A stretch of DNA of 11,272 nt from Clostridiales bacterium (GTDB lineage Bacteria; Bacillota; Clostridia; UBA1381). The position numbers and the translations under genes were made by a program. Location: contig DMLG01000132.1 of assembly GCA_003453455.1 (NCBI GenBank), positions 1,433-12,704 on the forward strand. Direction: 5' to 3'. The notes below the pieces were generated by a model. The model worked only from the letters and a program-made list of their open reading frames with translations, was not told the DNA's origin and made no database searches. Of the stretch, positions 1 to 7,147 are shown in pieces (within the stretch, counting starts at the first letter, position 1; each line of letters starts with the position of its first letter).

Positions 1-902
<902 letters not shown>

Positions 903-914
903 TTAAATTTATAC

Positions 915-953
915 AAAAAAGCTGTGATTGTTTTACAATCACAGCTTTTTTTG
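915..953 (+). terminator. Rho-independent terminator of gdhA
   Basis: A perfect 10-bp stem, GCTGTGATTG (921-930) with CAATCACAGC (936-945), encloses a 5-nt TTTTA loop. It is preceded by an A-run and followed by seven T residues. It lies 18 bp after the gdhA stop codon. Flanking A and T runs could extend the stem further. Confidence 0.93.
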
Positions 954-1068
954 AGCAAATTCGCATAAATTTGCGATATTTTTCGTTTTTATTTTCTTTT
1001 TTTGCTAAAACAGGTAACTTTTTGTTGCTTTTAGTCGAACGATTTTTGCCAAAAAATGTAAAATTCTA
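954..1068. other. AT-rich intergenic stretch between gdhA terminator and small-gene promoter
   Basis: No coding frame with a ribosome binding site is seen. A weak inverted repeat, GCAAAT (955-960) with ATTTGC (969-974), overlaps an alternative TCGCA/TGCGA pairing (961-965 with 972-976) and is followed by a T-rich run. It may act as a backup terminator or be chance in AT-rich DNA. Nothing else stands out. Confidence 0.4.
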
Positions 1069-1097
1069 TTGACAGAAAAGTTTTGGTGTGTTAAATT
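1069..1097 (+). promoter_or_regulatory. Sigma-A-type promoter of the 43-residue small gene
   Basis: A perfect -35 hexamer TTGACA (1069-1074) is followed, after a 17-bp spacer, by TAAATT (1092-1097) as the -10, a 4 of 6 match to TATAAT. The expected start of transcription lies near 1104, only a few bases before the AGGAGG at 1110, so the leader would be about 20 nt. Confidence 0.75.
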
Positions 1098-1125
1098 GTA
1101 GTTAAAGACAGGAGGAAGTGTAAAA

Positions 1126-1257
1126 ATGGCGAATGATAAGGAAAAAACATTTGAAAAGAGGAAAGAGCTCGACAGATTTGCAGAACGCTTTTTCCCATAC
1201 CTTTCTTCCCCGGAACTGGTACGCGCTGCAATAGAATTTGAGCGCACATTAAAATAA
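1126..1257 (+). CDS. Small hypothetical protein, 43 residues
   Basis: This short frame encodes a 43-residue charged protein starting MANDKEKTFEKRKELDRF and ending in AAIEFERTLK. I do not recognise the family. The case for a real gene is the full set of signals: TTGACA promoter at 1069, AGGAGG at 1110-1115 about 10 nt before the ATG, and a terminator just after the TAA. Residues 1-20 are rich in Lys and Glu and probably helical. An FFPYLSSPEL segment (22-31) looks like a turn and hydrophobic patch, followed by a second amphipathic helix (32-43). There are no membrane segment, signal peptide or cysteines, so a cytoplasmic protein or interaction peptide is likely. It lacks the SQELD signature of Spo0E-like phosphatases. 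The longer opposite-strand frame over 1005-1286 has no comparable start signals. Confidence 0.78.
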   Translation: MANDKEKTFEKRKELDRFAERFFPYLSSPELVRAAIEFERTLK

Positions 1258-1266
1258 TTTTGTCCA

Positions 1267-1331
1267 CAAAAATCCCCCATACGCAAGCGCTCCCTTTTTT
1301 AAGGCCGCTATCCGTATGGGGCTTTATTTTT
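1267..1331. terminator. Bidirectional terminator between the small gene and malQ
   Basis: CCCCATACG (1275-1283) pairs with CGTATGGGG (1313-1321). Inside this stem AGCG (1286-1289) pairs with CGCT (1306-1309) and CCTT (1293-1296) with AAGG (1301-1304), giving a long nested hairpin. The plus strand has a T-rich run after it (CTTTATTTTTTT). The minus strand has ATTTTTG after the hairpin. It can therefore end both the small-gene transcript and the malQ transcript. Confidence 0.88.
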
Positions 1332-2801
1332 TTACTCTTGCGGAGTTCTCTTATATAGTTTTGTAAGATGTTCTATATGATATGCAAGGCTGTCGCTTAA
1401 AGCATCACTTCTTATCCGATAGCTCCAATTATCCTCCCCCGTTGTACCTGGTGTATTCATACGAGCGCCATATCCCAAATAGTCCTGAATAGGAATTATT
1501 ACCGTATCTGCACGGCTTGCCAAGATTGTGCGAATCATGGCAGCGCTTACCCATTCATCCTCTGCAACATTTAAGTAATCGCGGATAAAGGGTTTATTAT
1601 GCTCGCCGCTGTACCATCCGATTATCGTGTCATTATCGTGCGTTCCTGTATATGCCACACAATTTTTGGGATAATTATACGGCAAATATGGGTTATCGTG
1701 ATACGGGTCAAAGGCAAATTGCAGTACCTTCATGCCCGGGAAACCGCACTCATCAAGCAGCTCATAAACCTCGGGCGTTAAATGCCCCAAATCCTCAGCA
1801 ATAATTTTCACATCAGGTATTTGTTTCTTTATTTCCTCAAAAAATGCAATACCCGGTCCTTTTTCCCATTTTCCCTCCCGTGCAGTATCAGCATCATACG
1901 GAATACTGTAATATGCCTCAAAACCCCTGAAATGGTCAAGGCGTACAATGTCGTACAGTTTTTGTGTTTCCTTTATCCTGTTTATCCACCATAAATAGCT
2001 GGTCTTTTTGCACATTTTCCAATCATAAAGCGGATTTCCCCACTTTTGTCCGTCTTTTGAAAACAAATCGGGAGGACAGCCTGCCACCGCCTTTGGTACA
2101 AAATCTTCATCCAGCATAAATATATTCCTGTTTGCCCAGACATCAGCAGAGTCAAGCGCAACATATATCGGAATATCGCCTATTATCTCTATTCCGTTGT
2201 CATTTGCATACTTTTTGAGTTTTTCCCAACTCTTATAGAATAAAAACTGTTCAAATCTGTAATATTCAATATCCCCCCACAGCTTTTGCGTATATTCCGC
2301 TATTTCCTTTTTCTTATGGCTTTTAATATCGCCGTCCCAATCATACCACGGCCTACCTTCAAAATACTCTTTAAGCGCCATAAACAGCGAATAATCATTA
2401 AGCCATCCTGCATTCTGAGTTTCAAACGCAATATACTCATAGTTTTTCTGAAAATTTGAAAAAGCACGCCTTATAAGGTTGGTTTTATATGCTTTTACCG
2501 CATTAAAATCCACCTTTTCGGGGTTTTCTCCCCAAAAAATTCCGTCTGTGTCGCAATCCGACAAAAGCCCGTCCTTTTTCAGCTCGTCTATATCAATTAA
2601 AAGCGGATTGCCTGCAAAAACACTTGGGCTCTGATACGGAGAATTATTAAAGTCAGTTGGATTAAGCGGAAGTATCTGCCAGTATCTCTGACCTGTTTTT
2701 TTTAAAAAATCCACAAATTCAAATGCCTTTTGTCCAATCGTACCTATACCGTAATCGGATGCAAGGCTCGAAATGTGCATTAAAATACCTGCTCTTCGCA
2801 T
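1332..2801 (-). CDS. malQ: 4-alpha-glucanotransferase (amylomaltase, GH77)
   Basis: This cytoplasmic glycoside hydrolase family 77 enzyme moves alpha-1,4-glucan segments between maltodextrins or glycogen-derived chains and releases glucose. The length, 489 residues, is normal for bacterial amylomaltases. The N-terminus (RRAGILMHISSL, then YGIGTIG and SPYQSPSVFAGNP at about 54-66) fits the family. Catalytic motifs are intact: GDIPIYVA (208-215), nucleophile Asp289 in VRLDHFRG, acid/base Glu336 in IIAEDLG, and the transition-state Asp389 in GTHDND. The 250s-type loop of the T. aquaticus enzyme is represented by NPLYDW near 256. The ATG start is preceded by AAGAGGG at 2812-2818, 10 nt upstream. 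The gene stands alone, without a glycogen phosphorylase or maltose transporter beside it, and is divergent from the LOG gene. Confidence 0.97.
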   Translation of the reverse strand: MRRAGILMHISSLASDYGIGTIGQKAFEFVDFLKKTGQRYWQILPLNPTDFNNSPYQSPSVFAGNPLLIDIDELKKDGLLSDCDTDGIFWGENPEKVDFNAVKAYKTNLIRRAFSNFQKNYEYIAFETQNAGWLNDYSLFMALKEYFEGRPWYDWDGDIKSHKKKEIAEYTQKLWGDIEYYRFEQFLFYKSWEKLKKYANDNGIEIIGDIPIYVALDSADVWANRNIFMLDEDFVPKAVAGCPPDLFSKDGQKWGNPLYDWKMCKKTSYLWWINRIKETQKLYDIVRLDHFRGFEAYYSIPYDADTAREGKWEKGPGIAFFEEIKKQIPDVKIIAEDLGHLTPEVYELLDECGFPGMKVLQFAFDPYHDNPYLPYNYPKNCVAYTGTHDNDTIIGWYSGEHNKPFIRDYLNVAEDEWVSAAMIRTILASRADTVIIPIQDYLGYGARMNTPGTTGEDNWSYRIRSDALSDSLAYHIEHLTKLYKRTPQE

Positions 2802-2860
2802 ATTGAATGTTCCCTCTTTTCATTTATTGTAGTTTTTTATAGGGTAAAGTGACAAAACAG

Positions 2861-2889
2861 TTGAAATTTGTTACCATTTGTTATAAAAT
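2861..2889 (+). promoter_or_regulatory. Probable promoter of the LOG-family gene
   Basis: TTGAAA (2861-2866) and TAAAAT (2884-2889) are separated by 17 bp. A second reading, TATAAA at 2882-2887, has a shorter 15-bp spacer. The region between the divergent starts (2802-2954) is AT-rich. A TATAAA on the minus strand (plus 2836-2841) could be the malQ -10, but its -35 is poor. Confidence 0.5.
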
Positions 2890-2936
2890 ATATTAAAGTT
2901 TTTTTGCATAGACTATATTGTAAAAGTCATTTCCTG

Positions 2937-2943
2937 AAAGGAG
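2937..2943 (+). promoter_or_regulatory. Ribosome binding site that fixes the LOG-gene start at 2955
   Basis: AAAGGAG lies 11 nt before the ATG at 2955. The frame is open upstream to an ATG at 2868, but that ATG has no comparable site, falls inside the promoter region, and would add 29 residues unlike any LOG N-terminus. Confidence 0.8.
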
Positions 2944-2954
2944 ATTTTAAAATT

Positions 2955-3530
2955 ATGAATATTTGTTTATACGGTGCATCAAGTAATGATATAGATAAAG
3001 TCTATATAACCGCCTCCCAAAAGCTTGGAAAAAGTATGGCAAAGCGTTCACACACCCTCATCTATGGCGCAGGTGCAGGAGGGGTTATGGGCGCTACTGC
3101 AAGAGGCGTAACCGCAGGCGGCGGCAAAGTTATCGGCATTGTACCAACATTTTTCAATGTTGACGGTATGCTGTATGATAAATGCGATGAGCTTATAAAA
3201 ACCGCAACAATGCGCGAGCGCAAGCAAGTTATGGAGGATAAAGCGGACGCATTCATAATGGCGCCCGGAGGCATCGGTACATTTGATGAATTTTTTGAAA
3301 TGCTGACTTTAAAACAGCTTTCGCGTCATACCAAAGCAATGGCAATTTTCAATGTAAACGGATATTTTGACAATTTAATATCGCTTATGGAACATGCAAT
3401 ATCGGAAAATTTTGTAAATCCTGCGTGCAGAGAACTTTTTAAAGTATTCTCCGATATTGACAGTATGCTCGATTACCTTGAAGACTATGTTCCAAACGAC
3501 CTCAACATTCTTAATTTTAAAAATATCTGA
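2955..3530 (+). CDS. LOG-family protein (TIGR00730 type, cytokinin-riboside phosphoribohydrolase-like)
   Basis: The 191-residue protein belongs to the Rossmann-like LOG family, often mislabelled lysine decarboxylase. Characterised members hydrolyse nucleoside 5'-monophosphates to base plus ribose 5-phosphate; the physiological substrate in Firmicutes is not settled. Key motifs are present: the N-terminal strand NICLYGASS, the glycine-rich YGAGAGGVMGATARG (37-51), MRERKQVM (86-93) with the conserved arginine, and PGGIGTFDE (104-112) with the catalytic glutamate. Length matches the family. The start was chosen from the ribosome binding site at 2937-2943. The gene stops 5 bp before the stop codon of the convergent GerMN gene, and no terminator hairpin is seen between them. 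It was probably transcribed alone. Confidence 0.92.
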   Translation: MNICLYGASSNDIDKVYITASQKLGKSMAKRSHTLIYGAGAGGVMGATARGVTAGGGKVIGIVPTFFNVDGMLYDKCDELIKTATMRERKQVMEDKADAFIMAPGGIGTFDEFFEMLTLKQLSRHTKAMAIFNVNGYFDNLISLMEHAISENFVNPACRELFKVFSDIDSMLDYLEDYVPNDLNILNFKNI

Positions 3531-3535
3531 TACTT

Positions 3536-4411
3536 TTATCGAATTATGCCTTCATTGCGATAAAGCGGTACGCTTATATCAGGCGTGCCCATATTATCGC
3601 TTTTTTTTCCGTCTATCAAAAATTGTACGCAGTCAACACCGCTTATCTCGGTAAGGGAATTGACTATCGAATATATCATAAGTTCTCTTAATTCTTTTGA
3701 AGAAAAGCGCTTTTTAAAGTTCACATAGCAAGTCCCGTCTGTGGTTTCCGCTGAAACCACATCTGCTTCTTTTGGCAAAAGTCTTATATGCCCCTTTATT
3801 TTTGGTCCCTTTATAAGCTCCTTTATAATATATTGTTCTATTGGTTGAGTATCTAAAATGTTTATTTTTCTGTATTCACCTACAAGCTCTTTCTTTTCTT
3901 CATCTGCAAAATACAGATGTACTGTTTGCGCACAGTCATCGTCCGATTCCAGATTTATTTCATCGCCTTTAATAAATCCGCTTTCCAAAACATCGCGTCC
4001 GCCGGCAGTTATCATTACCGCTTTTACATCCGGAAGCTGTGAAAATGTTTTGACTACCGCATAGGTTGACAAAAGGTCTGACTTTTCATAATCCCCGGAA
4101 AAATCAACTGTGAGATTTCCGCTGTTATTTATTATGCTTTTTATCTGGGTATTTTTATCGATAACTGCTGTATATCTCTTGCTCTTCGGACCTTTTATAA
4201 GGCTCTCCGCAACCGACCTGTAAAGTTCATCATTGTTTTCCGCCAAAAACGCTTTTTCATAGCCTATAATGCTGCCTTTATCTGCGCTTAGAAAATACAG
4301 GGTAACATCAGTTTTTCCGTTTCCTTTATTTTTATTGGCTATTGTAAAGACGGTTATCCCTGCAAGTATAAAAACAGTTACAAGCAATACTATTTTTCTC
4401 GTTCTTAACAT
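3536..4411 (-). CDS. Membrane-anchored protein with two GerMN domains
   Basis: The protein has 291 residues. Residues 6-25 form one hydrophobic segment after a basic start (MLRTRKIVLL), with no lipobox cysteine, so it is probably anchored by an uncleaved helix with the rest outside the membrane. Two related repeats follow. The first (about 35-150) has VTLYFLSADKG, SLIKGPKS and LTVDFSGDY. The second (about 164-284) has VHLYFADEEK, ELIKGPK, CYVNFKKRF and SIVNSLTEISGVDCVQFLIDG. This is the GerMN pattern found in GerM, a Bacillus protein of the spore-septum and germination machinery, and in actinobacterial LpqB. GAGG at 4418-4421 lies 6 nt before the ATG. The gene begins 14 bp after the kinase gene stop and is the last of the operon. 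A role as an extracytoplasmic partner of the kinase is inferred. Confidence 0.88.
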   Translation of the reverse strand: MLRTRKIVLLVTVFILAGITVFTIANKNKGNGKTDVTLYFLSADKGSIIGYEKAFLAENNDELYRSVAESLIKGPKSKRYTAVIDKNTQIKSIINNSGNLTVDFSGDYEKSDLLSTYAVVKTFSQLPDVKAVMITAGGRDVLESGFIKGDEINLESDDDCAQTVHLYFADEEKKELVGEYRKINILDTQPIEQYIIKELIKGPKIKGHIRLLPKEADVVSAETTDGTCYVNFKKRFSSKELRELMIYSIVNSLTEISGVDCVQFLIDGKKSDNMGTPDISVPLYRNEGIIR

Positions 4412-4425
4412 AACATACCTCGCTT

Positions 4426-5880
4426 TTATACGCCTTCCGCCATTTCCCTTATGTAGGGTATACTTATCGTGAATATACTTCCGCCGTTTTTGCCGTCTTT
4501 TACTGAAATTTCGCCTCCGTGCAACACTACCGCTTCTTTCGCTATGGCAAGTCCTAATCCTGTTCCGCCAGTATCGCGCGCTCTGGAATCGTCCAAACGG
4601 TAAAATCTGTCAAAAATGCGCTCCTTTTCGCTGTCAGGAATACCCGGTCCGTTATCCTCTATTGTCACAATAACCATTTGATTTTTAATACCAAGCCCCA
4701 TACGCACAAATCCGCCCTCAGGCGTATATTTTATGGCGTTATCGGTTACATTATAAACCGCTTCCCAGATTTTGTCATAATCAAGCATAATAGGTTCAAG
4801 CGTTATATCTTCGAAATCGTCATACAGCATAATGTTTTTTGCATGGCTGTTAGGGGTAAGTTTTCTTACAATGGCTTTTAACATAACCACAAAATCCACA
4901 GGCGTAACCGTTGCTGTCTTTTGACTTGCATCCATCTTTGTTAGTGTTAAAAGCCTCTCTACAAGACGGGTAAGCCTATCAACCTCATCGCTCAAATCTC
5001 CCAAAAAGTCTTGTACCATATGCGGCTCAGGATTATCCGTTGTTACAATACTGTCGCAAATAAGTTTTATTGTGGCAAGCGGCGTTTTCAGCTCGTGCGA
5101 AACATCAGAAACAAACTTTTTCCGGTTTTGCTCAAAATCTTCAAGCTCCTGCGACATATAGTTAAGCGCCTTTGCCATTTCAACAAGCTCACTTGTTCCC
5201 TTTTCCTTCGCCTTTACATTAAAATTTCCCTTTGAGATTTCCTTTGATACCGCGATAAAATTATCTATCGGCGCCGTTGTCATAAAAGACAAAGCTAAAC
5301 TGAGCATTGCAATAAGGATACTTGTAATGACCGCAAAAATAATAAGATTGCGTTTTATATCGCCGACAGCCGCATCAGCTCCTGCTATCGATTCAGCCAA
5401 GTACACTGCACCAATCGTTTTACTTCCTGACATAAGCGGTACGGCTACCGAAAGCATATTTATTTCATTTACACCCTTTAACTTTACATATGTTTCCTCG
5501 CCGGATGCCATACATTTATTTATTGCCTCGCGGATTACTACTTTACCAACTATATCAGAATCGTTATTTGAGTCAAAAACCGCCCTTAAATCTCTGCCTG
5601 TTATAATACAGCGCATATTACTTCCGTAAAGCGTTTTTGCAATATTTTCTCTCGTTTCATCGGTAATACTTTCAGTATCGGCCACAAGTCCCGAAACAAT
5701 ATTTGCCTTCGCAAAAAGATTTACCTTTTCCGTACTGTAAAAACTATCCGTTAAAACGCCCAAAATATACACGCTTAAAAGAGTTATGGCAATCAGTATT
5801 ACTACCACATATGTTGCCATAAGTGAAAAGCGCATTGAGTAGAAAAACTCTTTAATCTTTTTTGTAGTAATATCCAACAC
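4426..5880 (-). CDS. Two-component sensor histidine kinase
   Basis: This membrane kinase (484 residues) would autophosphorylate and pass the phosphate to the regulator encoded just upstream. Order of parts: TM1 (about 20-42), an extracytoplasmic sensor of about 135 residues that resembles a single PAS/Cache-like fold, TM2 (about 178-200), a HAMP linker (about 200-255), HisKA with His262 in FVSDVSHELKTPLATIK, then the ATPase domain with the N-box NVTDNAIKYTPEGG (377-390), the G1 box DNGPGIP (409-415), FDRFYRLDDSRA, and the G2 box GGTGLGLAIAK (438-448). All catalytic residues are present. The start is GTG at 5880 and overlaps the regulator gene by 29 nt; its ribosome binding site is weak. ATG at codon 16 (5835) is an alternative, but KIKEFFYSMRF before TM1 is typical of clostridial kinases of this type. 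The native signal is unknown. Confidence 0.95.
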   Translation of the reverse strand: MLDITTKKIKEFFYSMRFSLMATYVVVILIAITLLSVYILGVLTDSFYSTEKVNLFAKANIVSGLVADTESITDETRENIAKTLYGSNMRCIITGRDLRAVFDSNNDSDIVGKVVIREAINKCMASGEETYVKLKGVNEINMLSVAVPLMSGSKTIGAVYLAESIAGADAAVGDIKRNLIIFAVITSILIAMLSLALSFMTTAPIDNFIAVSKEISKGNFNVKAKEKGTSELVEMAKALNYMSQELEDFEQNRKKFVSDVSHELKTPLATIKLICDSIVTTDNPEPHMVQDFLGDLSDEVDRLTRLVERLLTLTKMDASQKTATVTPVDFVVMLKAIVRKLTPNSHAKNIMLYDDFEDITLEPIMLDYDKIWEAVYNVTDNAIKYTPEGGFVRMGLGIKNQMVIVTIEDNGPGIPDSEKERIFDRFYRLDDSRARDTGGTGLGLAIAKEAVVLHGGEISVKDGKNGGSIFTISIPYIREMAEGV

Positions 5881-6532
5881 CCCATTTTGTCTTAATGTAT
5901 AAAGGCTCTGCGGGATTTTCCTCTATTTTCTCGCGAAGACGCCTGATATGCACATCCACCGTACGCTCATCTCCCGGGTACTCAACTCCCCACGCTATAT
6001 CCAAAAGCCCCTCTCTTGTATAAACCTTTCCCGGATTTTTCAAAAACAAATCGAGAAGGTCAAATTCCTTTCCCGTAAGCTCGATAACTTTACCCTTTAC
6101 CGTAACTCTGCGCAGATTATAGTCAAGCTGTATATCCCCCGAAACGAGTACATCACGGCTTCTCTGCGAGGTCGGATTTGTACGGCGCAGTATTGCTTTT
6201 ATTCTTGATGTCACCTCACGGATATTGAATGGCTTTGTTATATAATCGTCAGCACCATATTCAAGTCCTAAAATCTTATCTATATCCTCACTCCTTGCCG
6301 TGAGCATTATAATGGGCACATCGGAAAAAGTCCTTATTGTTCTGCACGCCGTAAGACCGTCTGTTTTAGGCAGCATAACATCAAGCAAAATCAAATCAAT
6401 ACTTGCGTCTCTCGCCATTTTTACGGCTTCCTCCCCGTCATATGCGCAAACCACCTGATACCCTTCCTGTTCAAGATTGTATTTAAGCCCTTTTACGATA
6501 ATTTTCTCATCATCTACTACCAAAATTTTCAT
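5852..6532 (-). CDS. OmpR/PhoB-family DNA-binding response regulator
   Basis: The 226-residue protein is a receiver plus winged-helix transcription factor, the expected partner of the adjacent kinase. The receiver has the acidic pair Asp7-Asp8, phosphoacceptor Asp51 in LILLDVMLP, Thr78 in MLTA and Lys100-Pro101 in YITKPF. The C-terminal domain (about 127-226) has the usual ELTGKEFDLLDLFLKNPGKV, the recognition region RTVDVHIRRLREKIEE and a final GVGYYY hairpin. It resembles the WalR/PhoP/MtrA group, but the exact orthologue cannot be told from sequence reading. The ribosome binding site GGGGAAG (6537-6543) sits in the 11-bp gap after the ComEA-like gene, so the two are co-transcribed. The binding sites it controls are not identified here. 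Confidence 0.96.
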   Translation of the reverse strand: MKILVVDDEKIIVKGLKYNLEQEGYQVVCAYDGEEAVKMARDASIDLILLDVMLPKTDGLTACRTIRTFSDVPIIMLTARSEDIDKILGLEYGADDYITKPFNIREVTSRIKAILRRTNPTSQRSRDVLVSGDIQLDYNLRRVTVKGKVIELTGKEFDLLDLFLKNPGKVYTREGLLDIAWGVEYPGDERTVDVHIRRLREKIEENPAEPLYIKTKWGVGYYYKKD

Positions 6533-6543
6533 TTTTCTTCCCC

Positions 6544-6900
6544 TTATTCAACCGTTATGTAATCTTTGAGTTTTAAAAATGTGTCATACCCTATTCCGCT
6601 TATTCTCATAATGTCCTCTATTGTCTCAAATCTGCCGTTTTTCTCGCGGTACTCTATAATCCGCTCCGACATTTTTTCGCCTATGCCGTCCAAACTCATC
6701 AAAATGCGTTTTGATGCAGTGTTTATATTCACTTTTTCACCGTCTGTATCAGCTTCTTCAATTACATTTACCGTATCCGGCGCATACGCCTGTGAGGTTT
6801 TTATGACGGCAAACTTTGATGTGCTGATATCTCTTATTATAAGTCCTATAACCAAAGCGAAAATAAATATAAAAATATAGTATCTTTTTAATATTTTCAT
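6544..6900 (-). CDS. Short ComEA-like helix-hairpin-helix membrane protein
   Basis: The 118-residue protein has a basic start and one membrane helix (about 7-23), a linker, and a ComEA-type double helix-hairpin-helix domain at about 56-117. That domain carries VNINTAS, LMSLDGIGEKMSERIIEYRE, GRFETIEDIMRISGIG and a final LKDYITVE. In ComEA this domain binds double-stranded DNA outside the membrane during competence. Here the SLBB domain that normally sits between the anchor and the DNA-binding part (total about 200 residues in Bacillus) is absent, and no comEC or comEB is adjacent. The gene is first in the operon with the two-component system, 11 bp before the regulator. AAGGTG at 6908-6913 lies 7 nt before the ATG. 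A DNA-binding role is inferred from the family; whether it supports DNA uptake is open. Confidence 0.87.
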   Translation of the reverse strand: MKILKRYYIFIFIFALVIGLIIRDISTSKFAVIKTSQAYAPDTVNVIEEADTDGEKVNINTASKRILMSLDGIGEKMSERIIEYREKNGRFETIEDIMRISGIGYDTFLKLKDYITVE

Positions 6901-6932
6901 AAAAACACACCTTATTCCACCTTATAACATTT

Positions 6933-6941
6933 AGTATATCA
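6933..6941 (-). promoter_or_regulatory. Extended -10 promoter of the ComEA-like/two-component operon
   Basis: Read on the minus strand, TGATATACT gives an extended -10 element (TG-N-TATACT, the hexamer at plus 6933-6938). No good -35 is seen at the expected distance (TAGCAA at plus 6955-6960 with a 16-bp spacer is weak), which is usual for extended -10 promoters. The leader would be about 25-30 nt. Confidence 0.6.
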
Positions 6942-6989
6942 TAAAAAATAATTTTTGCTATACTTTTTTTACAAAATTTATCAATTTTC

Positions 6990-7018
6990 TTGCAAATTTT
7001 TCTCGTTTTATGTATAAT
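6990..7018 (+). promoter_or_regulatory. Sigma-A-type promoter of the DacF-like gene
   Basis: TTGCAA (6990-6995) and a perfect TATAAT (7013-7018) are separated by 17 bp. The start of transcription would be near 7025, which leaves a leader of about 120 nt before the ATG at 7148. The promoter is back to back with the minus-strand one at 6933-6941. The rest of the intergenic region is very AT-rich; no clear riboswitch fold is seen. Confidence 0.7.
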
Positions 7019-7135
7019 TATATCATATTATGGTGTGTTCTTTACAAAATCCACTAATATTATAGAAAACAACGGACAAATTTATGAACTAAATATAGTA
7101 TTTTATTTATTAAAACGGTGCTATTTGCACACCTG

Positions 7136-7141
7136 AAAGGA
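7136..7141 (+). promoter_or_regulatory. Ribosome binding site fixing the DacF-like start at 7148
   Basis: AAAGGA lies 6 nt before the ATG at 7148. An upstream in-frame ATG at 7118 lacks such a site and would put ten residues ahead of an otherwise normal signal peptide. Confidence 0.8.
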
Positions 7142-7147
7142 AAAACT

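Noticed and set aside
1031..1038. Possible Spo0A box (AGTCGAA) upstream of the small gene
   Set aside because: It misses the first T of the TGTCGAA core and lies about 30 bp upstream of the -35 without a second copy; one near-match of seven bases is expected by chance.
1005..1286. 93-codon open frame on the minus strand over the small gene
   Set aside because: It lies across the promoter, ribosome binding site and terminator of the plus-strand small gene, has no ribosome binding site of its own, and its product has no recognisable pattern.
2868..2954. N-terminal extension of the LOG-family frame to the ATG at 2868
   Set aside because: The extension overlaps the likely promoter, has no ribosome binding site and encodes residues unlike LOG proteins; AAAGGAG at 2937-2943 supports the ATG at 2955.
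2955..3530. Annotation of the LOG gene as lysine decarboxylase
   Set aside because: The PGGIGTFDE motif and size are those of the LOG/TIGR00730 family, for which the decarboxylase label is a known misannotation; there is no PLP-binding domain.
7117..7134. Small hairpin GTGC/GCAC just before the ribosome binding site of the DacF-like gene
   Set aside because: The stem is only 4 bp with a 5-nt loop, too weak to claim as a regulatory structure.
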